DNA from: Amoebidium appalachense
Lineage: Eukaryota; Ichthyosporea
Length of the DNA stretch: 64,000 bases
Reading direction: 5' to 3'
NCBI GenBank assembly: GCA_963693365.1
Contig: CAVNZM010000002.1
Location: forward strand, 1,550,001-1,614,000
Every line of letters begins with the position of its first letter. Within the stretch, counting starts at the first letter, position 1. The notes beneath the pieces are model-generated. The model worked only from the letters and a program-made list of their open reading frames with translations. It was not told where the DNA came from and searched no databases. Shown piece by piece: positions 19,521-31,419 of this stretch. A program made the translations under genes and the position numbers.

Positions 19521-20132
19521 TTCAGTATGGATGTAATGGACACATGCTTGTCGTCCTTGCCCATTCCCCATTCCCCATATACGGAATGTGCTAGCAAAGA
19601 GAAAGAAGGTGCTGGTGGGGGGGAAAAGGACATGTTTGTTTACACTCTGACACGCGCACACGCAGCGTGCGGGCGCACACACACCTGAACACACACACAA
19701 ACACACGAACTGCACGTTTGGTTACACACATGGCATGTACAGTTCTCGCCCTCTCCCTGAGGACTACAACCGGAACAGACACTACCTTGAAAATGGGGAG
19801 GGGGAGAGGGGAGGAGGGTCTGCACTATGGGCAACGGCTGTGAGTGGGTGGGGAGGGGGGGGGGGGGTGAAGGGAGGGAGGGTATGGGTGTTTTGATAAT
19901 GAGGTTCTGGGTTTGAGAACTAAACCTGGTTTTTTAACAGCGCAAGCACGAGTCATCCGAATCCGAGTCAGAGGCAGAGAAGAAGCCAGCCAAGAAGGAG
20001 GAGAGTGAGGAGGAGAGCGAAGAGGAGAAGGCTACAAAGAAGAAGGAGAAGAAGGAAAAGAAGGAAAAGAAGGAGAGCAAGAAGGAGAAGAAGGAGGAGA
20101 AGGAAAGCAAGAAGGAGAAGAAGGTACGTGCC

Positions 20133-20163
<31 letters not shown>

Positions 20164-20497
20164 CTGTTCGGCTTATTCAGGAAGTGTGTTTACCCTGGTG
20201 CTGGCATAGATTGTTTGCTTGTGTTGGGGCTCTTTTGCGATCCAATATGTGGACGTGTTACTTGCTTACGAGGACACACCTTTTGTGTGTTGTTGACTCG
20301 CAGAATCATGCTTCTCTTGCACTTATTTCCATTCAGTGCGCATGTAAACTTCCGGATGTGAAGCGGAGGGGGGGATGACGGAGAGAAGGAAACATAGGGG
20401 AAGGAAAAAGATAAAAAGATTTTCAACAAAACCAGTCACCAAGAGAGGGAAAAACAGTTGTGTTGGTGTGGGGAAAAAAAGTAGTTTTTTTTTTTTT

Positions 20498-20528
<31 letters not shown>

Positions 20529-20730
20529 GGGGGGATGTTTTTGTTGCAGAGTTTTGGGATGTATGGCAGCACGGTTGGGGTGACGATGGTTTGCCTGGTA
20601 TGTAATTGGGTGTGTGTTTTTTTTTGGTGAAGAACATGTACTTAGGCAATGTGTTAATTCCACACAGGAGAAAAAGTCTGAGAAGAAGAAGACGAAGAAG
20701 GCCAAGAAGGACGATTCGGACAGCGAGTAA
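12737..20730 (+). CDS. DKC1: Dyskerin, H/ACA snoRNP pseudouridine synthase
   Basis: Catalytic subunit of H/ACA RNPs that converts uridine to pseudouridine in rRNA and snRNA in the nucleolus. Twelve exons: 12737-12746, 13195-13256, 14275-14334, 14860-14951, 15488-15737, 16325-16565, 17099-17181, 17898-18155, 18580-18684, 19273-19392, 19941-20123 and 20668-20730. Phases agree throughout and give 508 residues (human dyskerin 514). The order is an N-terminal DKCLD segment ([10 protein letters not shown]), a TruB catalytic domain with [11 protein letters not shown] (Asp112 the expected catalytic residue), a PUA domain ending near [19 protein letters not shown], and a lysine/glutamate-rich tail (about 430-508) like the nuclear-localisation tails of the family. 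The stop is TAA. Exon 1 (ATG AGC GAA G) is the least certain, because a TATAAA lies just downstream at 12748. An alternative start is ATG TAT G at about 13087. Human dyskerin introns host snoRNAs; I could not test that here. Confidence 0.95.
16598..16710 (+). repeat. Family 1 SINE-like repeat, 3' part, in dyskerin intron 6
   Basis: Matches the family core: GGGCTATGCTTTTTATGCA, then GTGTGGTTTGCACTCTGC, GTCGTGTTGTTCGTTTTGAA and an ACATTCTAAC end. Here the end runs into CA-rich DNA rather than a C run. The 5' part is missing or diverged. Confidence 0.8.
17260..17640 (+). repeat. Degenerate minisatellite in dyskerin intron 7
   Basis: Irregular units of roughly 45 bp built around TTCACTGTGTGCACAC followed by a T-rich stretch and CACTGCTCGCACC variants. 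It shares the CACTGTGTGCACA core with the array in intron 9. Confidence 0.75.
18988..19266 (+). repeat. Minisatellite abutting the intron 9 acceptor of dyskerin
   Basis: About eight units of roughly 36 bp with the core CACTGTGTGCACATGTTGAC followed by TGTTTGTTCACCACT. The array runs to within a few bases of the splice acceptor at 19272, so its last unit serves as the 3' splice region. Confidence 0.85.
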
Positions 20731-21080
20731 ATTACACTGGCAGGGGGGTTTTATAATGTTATTCATAGTTGCAGTGCTTACTAGCGCAGGTGTCGTTGAG
20801 TTTGGACCCCACTTTTCGGGAAATTTCACCATTCGGTGTGTTGCTTGTGCGGTAGCTTATAATGAATTTGATTGCTCTCTCTTTGTGTTTGAATGGTGTG
20901 TTGTACGGTTGCCTGATGGGGGTTCTAATTCTGGACAATCATTCCTTTATTCCCCTAAAACATAACTAAGTCGATAGGTTTTTCCCTTTATTTGTCGTGT
21001 ATGCAGTGTGGTGTTAGCAGGTGGTAGTGTGTGGAGGGCATGTACATGTACATAGGCCGGTGGTGACGTGCACCGGCGCC

Positions 21081-21086
21081 AATAAA
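21081..21086 (+). terminator. Possible poly(A) signal of dyskerin
   Basis: AATAAA 350 bp after the dyskerin stop, within CCAATAAATTGA. The same 12-base string follows the FYVE gene at 41575-41586, which supports a shared 3'-end signal. Confidence 0.45.
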
Positions 21087-21879
21087 TTGAAAACGGTGGC
21101 TGGGTTTTCACCCCAAAAGCTCCATCGGATCCTCCCATCATCCCCCTTCTCCCCCCCCCCCCCCCCCCCCCCCCCCCCGTTCAATACACTAGACATCGTT
21201 CGTTTCCCACATCACGACTCATTCATCTCCCGCACTGCAAAATACGGCATCATGACAAGTCAAATGCATAGCTACCAGCGCAAATGCCCCACACTTGCTG
21301 CATTCACCACATGCACTGCACGACTTGCTAAAACATTGCTTAACAAAGGCTACTCGTTTAGACTCTTGCACCACAAAATGCACAGCTTTCTCGCCACACA
21401 CCCGCACATATACCGTGGCGTTCACTCCTCTCACATACTCTCCATCATCACTAAAAAGATCAACACTCACTAGTCCCCCACTCTATCCCGATTCCCTCCC
21501 CCCCCCCCTCCCCCCCTACCAGCCCCTACACGTCCCTCCCCCCCCCCCCCCCCCCTCCCTCTCTCTCTCCCTCTCTCTCTCCCTCTCCCTCTCTCTCCCT
21601 CCCTCCCTCACTCTCTTTCGTTCTCTCTCGTTCTCTCCCTCCCTCTCTCTCTCTCTCCCTCTCCCCCTCTCTCCCCCCCCCCTCTCTCTCTCCCTCTCCC
21701 CCTCTCTCCCCCTCTCTCCCCCTCTCTCCCCCCTCCCCCTCCCCCCCCCCCCCCTCCTCTCCCCCCACTCCTTTTCCCAAACAATTCCCCCGCCGTTCTT
21801 CTTTCTCAGCCGGCTAAGTTTTTTGGGTTGCCTGGTAAGTTTTGAAATGGAGCTCTCGTCTCTGATCTGTCCACCACAG

Positions 21880-21919
<40 letters not shown>

Positions 21920-21970
21920 CTCTCCTCCCCCCCCCACCTTTTTTCCCCCTCCCTCCCTCCCCTCCCTTCG

Positions 21971-22006
<36 letters not shown>

Positions 22007-22216
22007 TTTTTTTTTTTTTTTTCTTTTTTTTCTTCCTTCTCCTCTCCCCCCCCCCCCCTCCCCCCCCCCCCCCCCCCCCTCCCTCCCCTCCCTTCGCCCT
22101 TCGCCCTTCCCCGGCCTACTCCCCCCCTCCCCCCCCCCTTCCCCTCCTACCTTCTTTCCCCCCCTTCCCCCCCCCCCCCCCCCCCCCCTGGCCACACCCT
22201 GTATACACTCTTCTCA

Positions 22217-22540
22217 TCAGCAGGTCTCTAACCCACTCTGCAGAACGTTTTACGCATTTCTCCCCTTGGAGAACTTTGTCGTTAACGTTGGTGCGTTTTT
22301 GTCTGACATCTAACGACTCTGCAGGGTCCCCTGAGACTACTGACACTCTAACTTCCCCCCCCCCCCCCCCCCCCCCCTTCCCCCTCCTCCTTCCCCTCCC
22401 ATTTTCTCTGCACACTCGACAGGTCTTAACCAGCTCTGCACATCGTTAGTCACAATCTTCTCACATATATGAGAGAATGATCGTATTGGTACGATTTGTC
22501 TAATATCTGACGATTCTGCAGCATCCCTAAGACCCCCCTC
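22217..22540 (+). repeat. Two diverged copies of a ~130-bp repeat, each followed by C-rich sequence
   Basis: 22217-22355 and 22420-22540 align from AGGTCT through ATCTAACGACTCTGCAG / ATCTGACGATTCTGCAG. Each contains a short stem (CTCC..GGAG or TCACATATATGAGA) and each runs into a C-rich tract. Confidence 0.6.
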
Positions 22541-22575
22541 CCCCCTCCCCCCCTCCCCCCCCCCTCCCCCCCCCC

Positions 22576-22688
<113 letters not shown>

Positions 22689-22711
22689 GCGCCTGTTGTT
22701 TTGCTTGTCAT

Positions 22712-22749
22712 TTGTTATTCTGGTTGATTACCTGTAATCTTCGCTTATT

Positions 22750-22780
<31 letters not shown>

Positions 22781-24695
22781 TGGGCGGGGTCGCACATATC
22801 GGTGTCTACTTTTCTTCTCGCTGTTTTTCTCTCCACACACTTCATCTGTCCACTTCTGCATACCCCCTTTCATAGCTATAGACACACTTCACACATTGCG
22901 TTACGCGCACGCATGCACACACCGCTCTGTTGGCGACAGCTCCCTTGGAACCCATGCGGCATGTTACCCGCCGGCGTAACATAACTCGGACTATCGGTTT
23001 GGCTTTTTTCAAGCCCAAAGCAATGGGTGATACCATATTTCCGGCTGACATCCGGGGGCATAGCTTTCCGTTTGAAGACGATAAAGTTCCGCCCCAGTAA
23101 GCGTATTACTACCCTGCGGCGTGGGTCAAATCTCATATTTTCCCCTCTGATTGCGAATTCTGCGGCCTTCGGGACTTAATTCTTTTCAGCTGGTGTAGTA
23201 TGTTAGCCAGGGAAGTATCGACTTAGGTATCGACGGGGGAGCTTCCTAGAAGCCCCGTCTCCTGAGTTCCTATCTATATTTTTCTTGCTTCTGCTTACTG
23301 CTGCAACTTTAACCCCCGGCCTTTCCCACTGCCCTTGCCTGCATAAGCAACCCTGCTCGTCTCTGATCAAGACGGGTGACCTACTCATGTTCAAGTGAAA
23401 CAGTATCTGAGTTGGGTTTCGTTAACGAGGGGAATAGGTCGAAACTCGGGTACTGTGGATGACGTGGGCCCCCCCTGAGGATGGGCTCTGCTTATTATGC
23501 ATACTCTTTATGTATGGCTTGCATTCTGCATCGTGTTATCCGTTTGTTCCTGTGTCGTACTTTTTGACGCATTCAAACCCCCCCCCCCCCCCCCCCCCCC
23601 CACACACACACACAAAAAAACAAAAAAAAAACATGCACACACACACACACACACAAAAAAAAATAAAAATGTGTGTACACGTCGTAACAACCGTCCGCCC
23701 ACAGCCATGATGCAAATGATTGTGTGCACGTGCTCTACATATTACCAATGTGCACTCCTTCGTCGTGAATGGGAATATTCGGATGTGTACTTTGTACTCT
23801 AGCTAGCGCTATAGAGAACACATTCTGACATTCGCAGCTGGTTCTGCCCCCCCCCCCCCCCCTTCCCACCTTTCCCGCCACCGCCGCCGCTGCCACGTGC
23901 GATTGTGGCCTCAGCCGCCGTATGATCAACTATACTCTGGAGTCTATTTTTCAAGGGTATGAGTTGGCGCGTGATCAGTCGACTTCGGAAGGATAGTTTT
24001 GTCAGCCTTGAAAAATAAGAGCTACCGCCAAAGGTAGCAGCCGCCGCCGCCGCCGTTACACCAAATACATGTATGTACACACATACACGTCCGATGATCT
24101 CGAATAATGGATTTAAAAAAATCTGCTTGTAAAATCACACGAAGTTTATTTTTTCCAAGTAAAGTGTTGGCATTTGGCTGTAAATATGCATACAGCGTTT
24201 AAATATTCCATACAAAATGCACATTCCTATGTTCACACCATTCATCACAATGCCAGCCCATATACACGTGCACAAAAGCACTCTTGAGAATCGATGGTTC
24301 TAGCGTCGTTTACGAAAGTATGGCCTCAAAGGTGAGAAAACGATAGAGAAAGAAACTAATGATGAATTCGAAAGCGCGGAGGGGGACGAGAGCAGAGAAA
24401 ATTCACCAAACCTTGGGACACTACGGAATTGGCCCTTGAAAACCATGTCCCTTTTAAAAACTAAAATACGTGAGGAAATAATGAATCTACAAGCATTTTC
24501 AATATCTCGACTATATTGATATTCGAGCATTTTGATAATGATCAGTGAATGCATGTTTGTATATGTCGGTGTGTAAGCCATGGCCAATCATTGAATACCT
24601 ATGCAGGTGGATGCTAAAGCGCAGTGGGCTTGGGCACTGACTAGTTCAGGCACCTGTGCATGTGTGTGTGTGTGTGTGTGTGTACGTGTGTGTGC
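22712..24695. other. Intergenic region between dyskerin and the KCS gene
   Basis: Contains a full-length family 1 repeat (23404-23577), short TG tracts, a small GCC-triplet cluster near 24030 and AT-rich sequence downstream of the KCS stop. A minus-strand open frame at 22876-23136 (86 codons) has no recognisable domain and is left unassigned. Confidence 0.6.
23404..23577 (+). mobile_element. Family 1 tRNA-SINE-like repeat, longest copy, with C-run tail
   Basis: The 5' part reads CTGAGTTGGGTTTCGTTAAC and then GGTCGAAACTC, which resembles a polymerase III B box. The body contains GTGGATGACGTGGGCCCCCC, GGATGGGCTCTGCTTA and GCATTCTGCATCGTGTTATC, ending GACGCATTCAAA before about 22 C and a CA repeat. 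The minus-strand copy at 601-776 matches along its whole length, including the B-box-like part. Confidence 0.8.
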
Positions 24696-25100
24696 CTAGT
24701 AGTCTGTCGTGTCCCCCTTAATTGAGCACATAGACTGCCACACAGCCGAGTTGCACTTGAAGCCAGACCCAAAAGCAATCTGCCAGATCTTATCCCCAAC
24801 ACGCATGCGCCCAGCCCTCTCCATGTACTCCAGCTCGTACCTGCAAATATTGCCGTGTCAGCAAGAAACCCTATATCAATAACTTCAACCCCCCCCCCTC
24901 CCCCCCTCGGCTTCCCCTTTTCGATGCCCTTGGCTTATTACCCCCCCATCTCCCCTTCCCCCCTCCACACACACACGCACACACACACCCCTACACACAC
25001 CCCTGCCTCTCGATCCCCCCCCCCCCCCCCCCCCCCCCCCCCTCTCCGGCAGTCCACATCCACGCTTCTAAAGTAAAAGCCAGCCCTCCGTCCCTCCCCC

Positions 25101-25170
<70 letters not shown>

Positions 25171-25985
25171 CGGGGAGGGGGGGGAGGGGGCATATTTAAA
25201 CGCTTGTGACATCATGAGACGTACCAAATCGACGCTGATGACGTATTCCCGAACCTCTCGAGGGCGAAGCGTGAGGGTGTGACGTCATACTCGGACAAAC
25301 TGAGCACATTTTCGAGTGTGTCGATGACGGCACGGCCACCCGTGTGGATGCAAAAGTGTTGGATGGCCGTCTTGAAGTCGGGGATGAAGGGCTGCAGGTG
25401 CTTGTGGCCTAGGTGCTTGCGACGGATGTAGTTGATGAAGAACTTGACCTGTGTACGTGTGTGTGTGTGTGTGCATGTAAAGAGTGCGTGTGTTCGTAAG
25501 TCTGTGTGTGTGCATGCAAGATGTGTGTGTGTGTGTGTGTGTCTGCGTGTGTGCATGTAAGGTGTGCGTTTTCGTGTGCATGTAAGGTGTGTGTATGTAA
25601 AGAGTGTGTGTCCGTACGTCTGTGTGTGTGCATGCAAGGTATGTGTGTGTGTGTGCGTGTGTGCGTGTGCGTCTGCGTGTGTGCATGTAAGGTGTGTGTT
25701 TTCGTGTGCATGTAAGGCGTGTGCATGTACAGAGAGTGTGTGTCCGTACGTCTGTGTGTGTGCATGCAAGGTGTGTGTGTGTTTTTTGGGGGGGGAGGGG
25801 GGGGGGAGGGGGTTGAGACCTCGAATACGGTATGGGATAGCGAAAAAGATGGCATTGTGGCAGGGATAGGGGTGGGATGTCACACCCAATGTGAGACACA
25901 AAGCAGGTGAGGGGATGGCATTGGTGGAAGAGGTGTGTGTCGTGTATATGCGGCGTTCGTGCGTGGAGGTGTGCCGGTGCTGTGG

Positions 25986-26028
<43 letters not shown>

Positions 26029-26716
26029 GGGGGGTAGGGGGTTACAATCATGGCCATACCAGGGTAGGGTGTGTTTCAAGCACGTACTTACACACATGCA
26101 AGAGCACAAACACACACACACACTCACACACCTGCTGTGAGACGGGCAGAATAAGGGGACCCAGGGTAGTGATGTTCTGCCTCAGAGCCACGCCGCTGAC
26201 ATCCATAATGGCCTTGCTCAGGCGCACACCCACTATGCCCGCATCATCCTCCATCTGGTACACACTCTGGAACGCCCCGTCATCCGCACCCCTGCACACG
26301 GGGTGTCAGTGTTGGGTATCATTGCGTGGGAAGGGTGGAAATGGTGGGTATGGGGTATTTGGATTGGAAAGGAGAGAGATGGAGGAAAGCAAGGGGAGAG
26401 GGAGGGGGGGGGGGGGGAAGGGGGGGGTGATGTTATGAATTGGAGAGAAGGAGTGGGGGGCAGAAGAAAAAGGGAAATATTAAGCCAAAGCTGTTCATGA
26501 GCAATGCTCTGTTATCCCACACCAGCTCACATATACAGTTAGGATTCTCCAAAAAACTTGCATGCTGCATCCCAATCGACTCACGTCAGCCAATCACTGC
26601 CTTCCCTCACTCCCTTCCCACACATAACTGCATCCCCCCCCCCCCCCCCCTCATTCCTCCACTGTACACACAAAATCATTCCAAATCTCGATCCCCTTCA
26701 CCAAACACACTACATA

Positions 26717-26747
<31 letters not shown>

Positions 26748-27506
26748 CAGACACACTACCCCTACCATGTCCAACATCCCCCCTCCCTCCCCCCCCCCCC
26801 CCCCCCCCCCCCCTTCTCAATACATACACGACACAGCTCGACGTCATTCTCCCCACCTCCCCCTCTCCCTCCCCCCGTCCCCAACCCGTCACCCCCCTCC
26901 CCAAACTGCAGACTACACCGACATCATCCTCCCCCCCCCCCCCCCCCCCCCCCCCCCAACTTGTACACCACCTCCCACCCACCTGTGTGTGCGGACAGTG
27001 TTCAGCAGGCGGTAGCGTGCACGCCTCTTGTCAGCCACCTTGTTCGAGAGCAGAATGGCTGCACCGCCCATGCGGAACAGTGTGTTCGTCAGCAGCATGG
27101 ACTTCTGCTTGCCCAGGTACCAGTTCTGCGTGATGTTCTCGGTGCTCACTACGATGGCCGTCACGTTCTTCTGCACCTGTGGGGGAATGGGTGTGGGGAA
27201 GGAAAAGGGATGTAGAGGTGTTGGGCAGACAGATGTGTGTGTGTATGTATGTGTATGTGTGTGTGTGTGTGTGTGTGTTAACAAAAGAGATCTGAAGGGT
27301 AAATGTGTTGGGGAGCGAGGAAAGAAGGGGAGGGGGGGGGGGGGGGAGGGGGAGGGGGGGGAGATTAGCCGGTCATATAGGACAACATGGTAGAAAAATT
27401 GTCTGTGCACGTTTGAATGGACATTGTGTGGCTATGTTTCAATGATTGGTGGGGTGGTGGATGAGGGGCAAAAGGTAACAAATCAAGCGCAAGGGAAAAA
27501 AAAAAA

Positions 27507-27538
<32 letters not shown>

Positions 27539-27833
27539 GAAGCACACCCGACCCATGTAAATCTAAGCATACATGTAGACTCGGATGCAAAGACCGAGGA
27601 TGAAGGGTAGGGGAGGCGGGAGGGATGAAAGGAGAAGGGGAAGGTTGAGGTCAGAGTTATCTTGGAGAAAAAGAAGGTGGCTGTTGGAAGAGTTAGCAAC
27701 GGAGGGGGGAGGGGGGAGGGGGGGGGAGGGGGAGGGGGGATTTGTCAAAAACGGATGGAAAACAGCAGAAAATGGTGGGGTATGGAGTTGGGGATCGCAA
27801 TGGCAGGCAGGCGAAGGGCGGTCCGGATGCCCG

Positions 27834-27871
<38 letters not shown>

Positions 27872-29316
27872 ATATATACCTGCAGAAGATCCCGTGCGAG
27901 GTCGATGGAAATAACACCAGCAGAGCAACCCATACCCGAGAGGTTGTACGTGCGGATATCGTCACGCATCTTGAAATGATTGACTATCATAGCAGAAAGA
28001 GAGGGAGTGGGGTTGAAAAGGGAGCAGTTGACGATCAAAATGTCAATGTCCTTGGCTTTCAGATTGTTCCGATCCAGCAATTCCTTCACAACAGAAAACA
28101 TCACCAACTCGGCCTCCTCCCGTGCACTTTGCATGTTGAGTACCTTTTCACGACCTGTTCACAACATTAGGTTCAGAGTTTGGAACGCGAAACACAAGAG
28201 CTCCAAGACAAGGAACATGGGTGTTTCGTCATTGAACGGGTCTACCTTTCCCCGTCCCCCCCAGTCCACCCACACCTTCCCCTCTAGAAAAACACCCACA
28301 CACATACCCAGAACCCGGGCCCATCTCCAAACAGCATTTTCACAACTGCCATAATGTGCTTCAAGTCCAACTTGTATAAACCTTGGTCCTAGCTTTCCCC
28401 AGGATATCTCTAAAGTGCTAGTGCAAACCTCCTTGGAAGAAAAACACTTGCCGGCTCTCTGGTGGAGTAGGAGTAGGCAGACAGAAAAAGGGATCAAAGC
28501 TAAGGGTGCTATTGTTTGTTGCATGCTGCACAGAAAGTGGTGGTTACGTGGCAAAGAGCTGGAGTACATTCTAAAGTGGGGGGGGGGGGGGGGGGGGGGG
28601 GGGAGTGGGGGGGGAGGAAGGGAGGGGCAGTGGAGTAGAGGGAAAAGGGTGGGGGGGAGGGGCCGACCTGACTTTGCAATTTCCTCTGCCCTGAACATTG
28701 CGTCCGGGAAAGCAGTCTTTTGCCCCAGCCCATTCCTGTTCAGCAACTTCTCCTGGAACTCAATAGCCTCCTTGTCAAAGACATTGGTCCGGCGAGTGAG
28801 GTCCATAAACAGCTCGTGTGGGGTGGTGTTCTTGCTTGGCGGTTTGAATGTTGCAAAGTCAAGGAGATAGACCGGGCGCGGCCTCCGAATGCTGTAATAC
28901 ACGAGGATGGAATAGAGAAAGGCAATGACGAGCACAACCTCGACAACATTCCCAATGACATTCGCCTGCAACTGAGCAGCTATGGCATATAGCTGCTCGG
29001 CAGTGATGTATGTGTGCCACACGAGGAACGCCAGGATTGCGGCTGCAACCGCGCCTATAAGACGCGGGGAGGAGAAGGGGTCGAGGAAACTGTAACCCCT
29101 GGTAACGTCTGTGAGGTTCGCGCGTGGATTATTCTTGTACGCCTCGGTAACACGCTCCCACGCTCGCCGCGTAGACTCGGCAAAGGGAGAGATAAGAGAG
29201 CTAAGTGATGCGGAACGGGAACGCATGCCACCGTCTTCTGAATCTGACTTATCCGACTTGTCATTTAGCTCAATTGTGCCCTCCTGTGGGGCTGTATTGT
29301 CATCCTCGTGTGCCAT
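24696..29316 (-). CDS. FAE1-type (plant-type) 3-ketoacyl-CoA synthase
   Basis: Condensing enzyme of very-long-chain fatty acid elongation; it joins malonyl-CoA to an acyl-CoA in the ER membrane. Six exons on the minus strand: 28668-29316, 27880-28154, 26983-27176, 26132-26291, 25225-25448 and 24696-24840, giving 548 residues and a TAG stop. The first ATG is at 29316; the frame extends further upstream only through a TTG. Two hydrophobic segments (about 86-106 and 120-142) precede [17 protein letters not shown], the start of the FAE1/CUT1 domain. The triad expected for the family is present: Cys293 in [10 protein letters not shown], His461 in [11 protein letters not shown] and Asn494 in [26 protein letters not shown] and NITTLGPL are also typical. 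It is not an ELO-type elongase. Introns hold CA/TG tracts and G/C runs. Confidence 0.95.
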
Positions 29317-30661
29317 TTTTCTCTTTGGGGCGACTCTACCCAACTAAAAAGTGCGAAATGCTTTACAGCAGAACGGACAGAGTGAAGAAACGTGACCGGA
29401 ATCCTTTTGTTTTGGTTCACAAGTCCCAACTGCCCAAGTGAAGCCAAACACGGGCAAACCAGGATCTGGTGCGTGGTACAATACTTGCGTGATATATAAC
29501 CAATATATATAAGTTTAAAAAGTCGCCGATACCGACACACTGATCTGATAACGAGCTAACACCAATCAAACGGCGTTGCAACGAGCACGTTTAGACGGTC
29601 GACCGACTCGGACGATTATCCGCGGCGGATTCCGAGCTCACACGTGCAACAAGCAAGTCTCTGAACTTTCTAATGTAAATGAGCCGAAATCAACTGCAAC
29701 AACGCCAGTTACACTTTAATCTAAAGAATTTGGTTTTTTTCCTTTGAATATTTGCTATTATGTGGGAATGAATGCCCAGTATCGCATACAAAACAGCAGG
29801 CCAGCAGGTTGCGCATAAAACGCTACGCAAGCCTATTGGTTGATCTCGGGGAAGAAGACATCTCCCAACACCTGGTGGGGTTTCAAATTCTATCGGTTAA
29901 CCGGAAAATCTTTTTTTCTTTTGACTGGATTTATTCGACGGAAAGATATGCAAGTATGCACGGCATACTGAGAAGATAATAAAAACTTCACGAGTTATCC
30001 AGTAACAAGTGCATACTGAGATACCTGAACACTGTGTGAAAATCATATACTCAATGTGACGACCAACAGAATACAACAAAAAGTCTAAAGTGTTCACATT
30101 GCCAGCCAGTGTAGCAGATCTAGACACACGGTATACGTAGGGAAAGAGGTAAAACGCGACATAAAAACTCACACCTATCAACATGCTTTCGATTAAAAAG
30201 TTTAGCACAAAAGTGGCACCAGCGGCGAAACAAGAATTACAACGCCACTGCACAACTTCCCAGGCAATATCAATATCAGAGCACCATACAGACTTATCTA
30301 CTATGTAGGGTGGTATCCATATATACGTACAGCAGATCCTGCCAAAGCTCCCAAAAAGCGATAATGATCAGTACGGTGTTGCAATAAGGAACATAACACA
30401 TGCCGACTTTGATTTCTCTATCAGAACAAGAAAATCTTAAAGTTCTGGCAGCTGCCTGAATCATAAATGATGATTCGATATCAACAGCAAAACTGAAGTA
30501 TGATAGATCCCAGTTGTAGTATTATACCAATAATCTTGTTTGTTTTTGATATGCTACAAAAGATATAGGCCAATGATAATGTAATTCGGGTACACATTTA
30601 GTCACAATAATATATTGATATTATTGATTAAAAAAAATATCTCCACATATGATGTATGCCT

Positions 30662-30808
30662 GATACGTTATATCTCCACATATGATTTGTATGTTGTAAG
30701 TGTAACCTCGGTTTTTTACATGTATATCTTGTTGGGTGGAAGTACTGTGGGCCTTGGTGCCGACAACTCATCACAGCTCACCTACATGTTGTTAATAAAC
30801 AGCACATC
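30662..30808 (+). repeat. Dispersed repeat family 2, plus-strand copy with C-run tail
   Basis: Counterpart of 6434-6590. It ends GTTAATAAACAGCACAT followed by about 20 C (30809-30830). Confidence 0.85.
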
Positions 30809-30910
30809 CCCCCCCCCCCCCCCCCCCCCCTTTGATTGGGGTTACGATATTCCGAGAGTCGGGGTGTGATCTGATTGGATGACGACACGACCTTTAACTT
30901 CAGTTAGTCT

Positions 30911-31030
30911 TGCCGTGATTGGCCTAGAGCGCACTCACCGAAATAACCAGGCTATGGACATTTCTATTGGGTTAGAGGAATCGAATAACCGGGTTAATGG
31001 GTGAGTGCGCTGCTAGCCAATCAAAGCGAT
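30911..31030. repeat. 120-bp imperfect inverted repeat (foldback)
   Basis: The left arm TGATTGGCCTAGAGCGCACT and the right arm, read in reverse (TGATTGGCTAGCAGCGCACT), pair over about 27 bp with a few mismatches. No target-site duplication is evident. Confidence 0.75.
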
Positions 31031-31182
31031 CACTAGGAAAATGAGCCTGAAATATGAATGTAATGATATATGAATCAAATAACCGAGTTAAAGTTTGCAT
31101 AATGTATCAATAAAGTGAATGCTAAATCTTTATGGGTCATATCGTAACCGGATCATGTCGGCTCGTGTCCTCGCTCGACCTC

Positions 31183-31260
31183 GTTATTTCGGCTCGCCTT
31201 GACGATTATTTTGGCTCGCCTATCGGCTCGCCAAAATAACCGACGGCTCGCCGAAATAAC
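31183..31260. repeat. Nested inverted repeats in a GGCTCGCC-rich segment
   Basis: GTTATTTCGG at the left pairs with CCGAAATAAC at the right, and inside it TTATTTTGG pairs with CCAAAATAA. GGCTCGCC recurs four times. The AATAACC string also appears in the neighbouring foldback at 30911-31030. Confidence 0.7.
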
Positions 31261-31419
31261 TTCGGTCTCGCTCGGCCACTCGCCCCATGACTCCTGATTT
31301 ACACACTTTTGACGCCAATCCGAAATTCCGAATTTTGGCCCACAAGAGAAATTTTGATGGGGGTCAGCATATCACATTTACCAATCAAAATCAGAGTTGA
31401 AAAGAAAACGGCGGGAAAA

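Noticed and set aside
21295-22449. 384-codon Pro/Ser/Leu-rich frame
   Set aside because: It is a translation of C, T and CT runs. Composition follows the repeat exactly and there is no non-repetitive domain.
23411-23450. tRNA gene
   Set aside because: Only a B-box-like string and a weak A-box-like string are present, without cloverleaf pairing. It fits a tRNA-derived repeat better.
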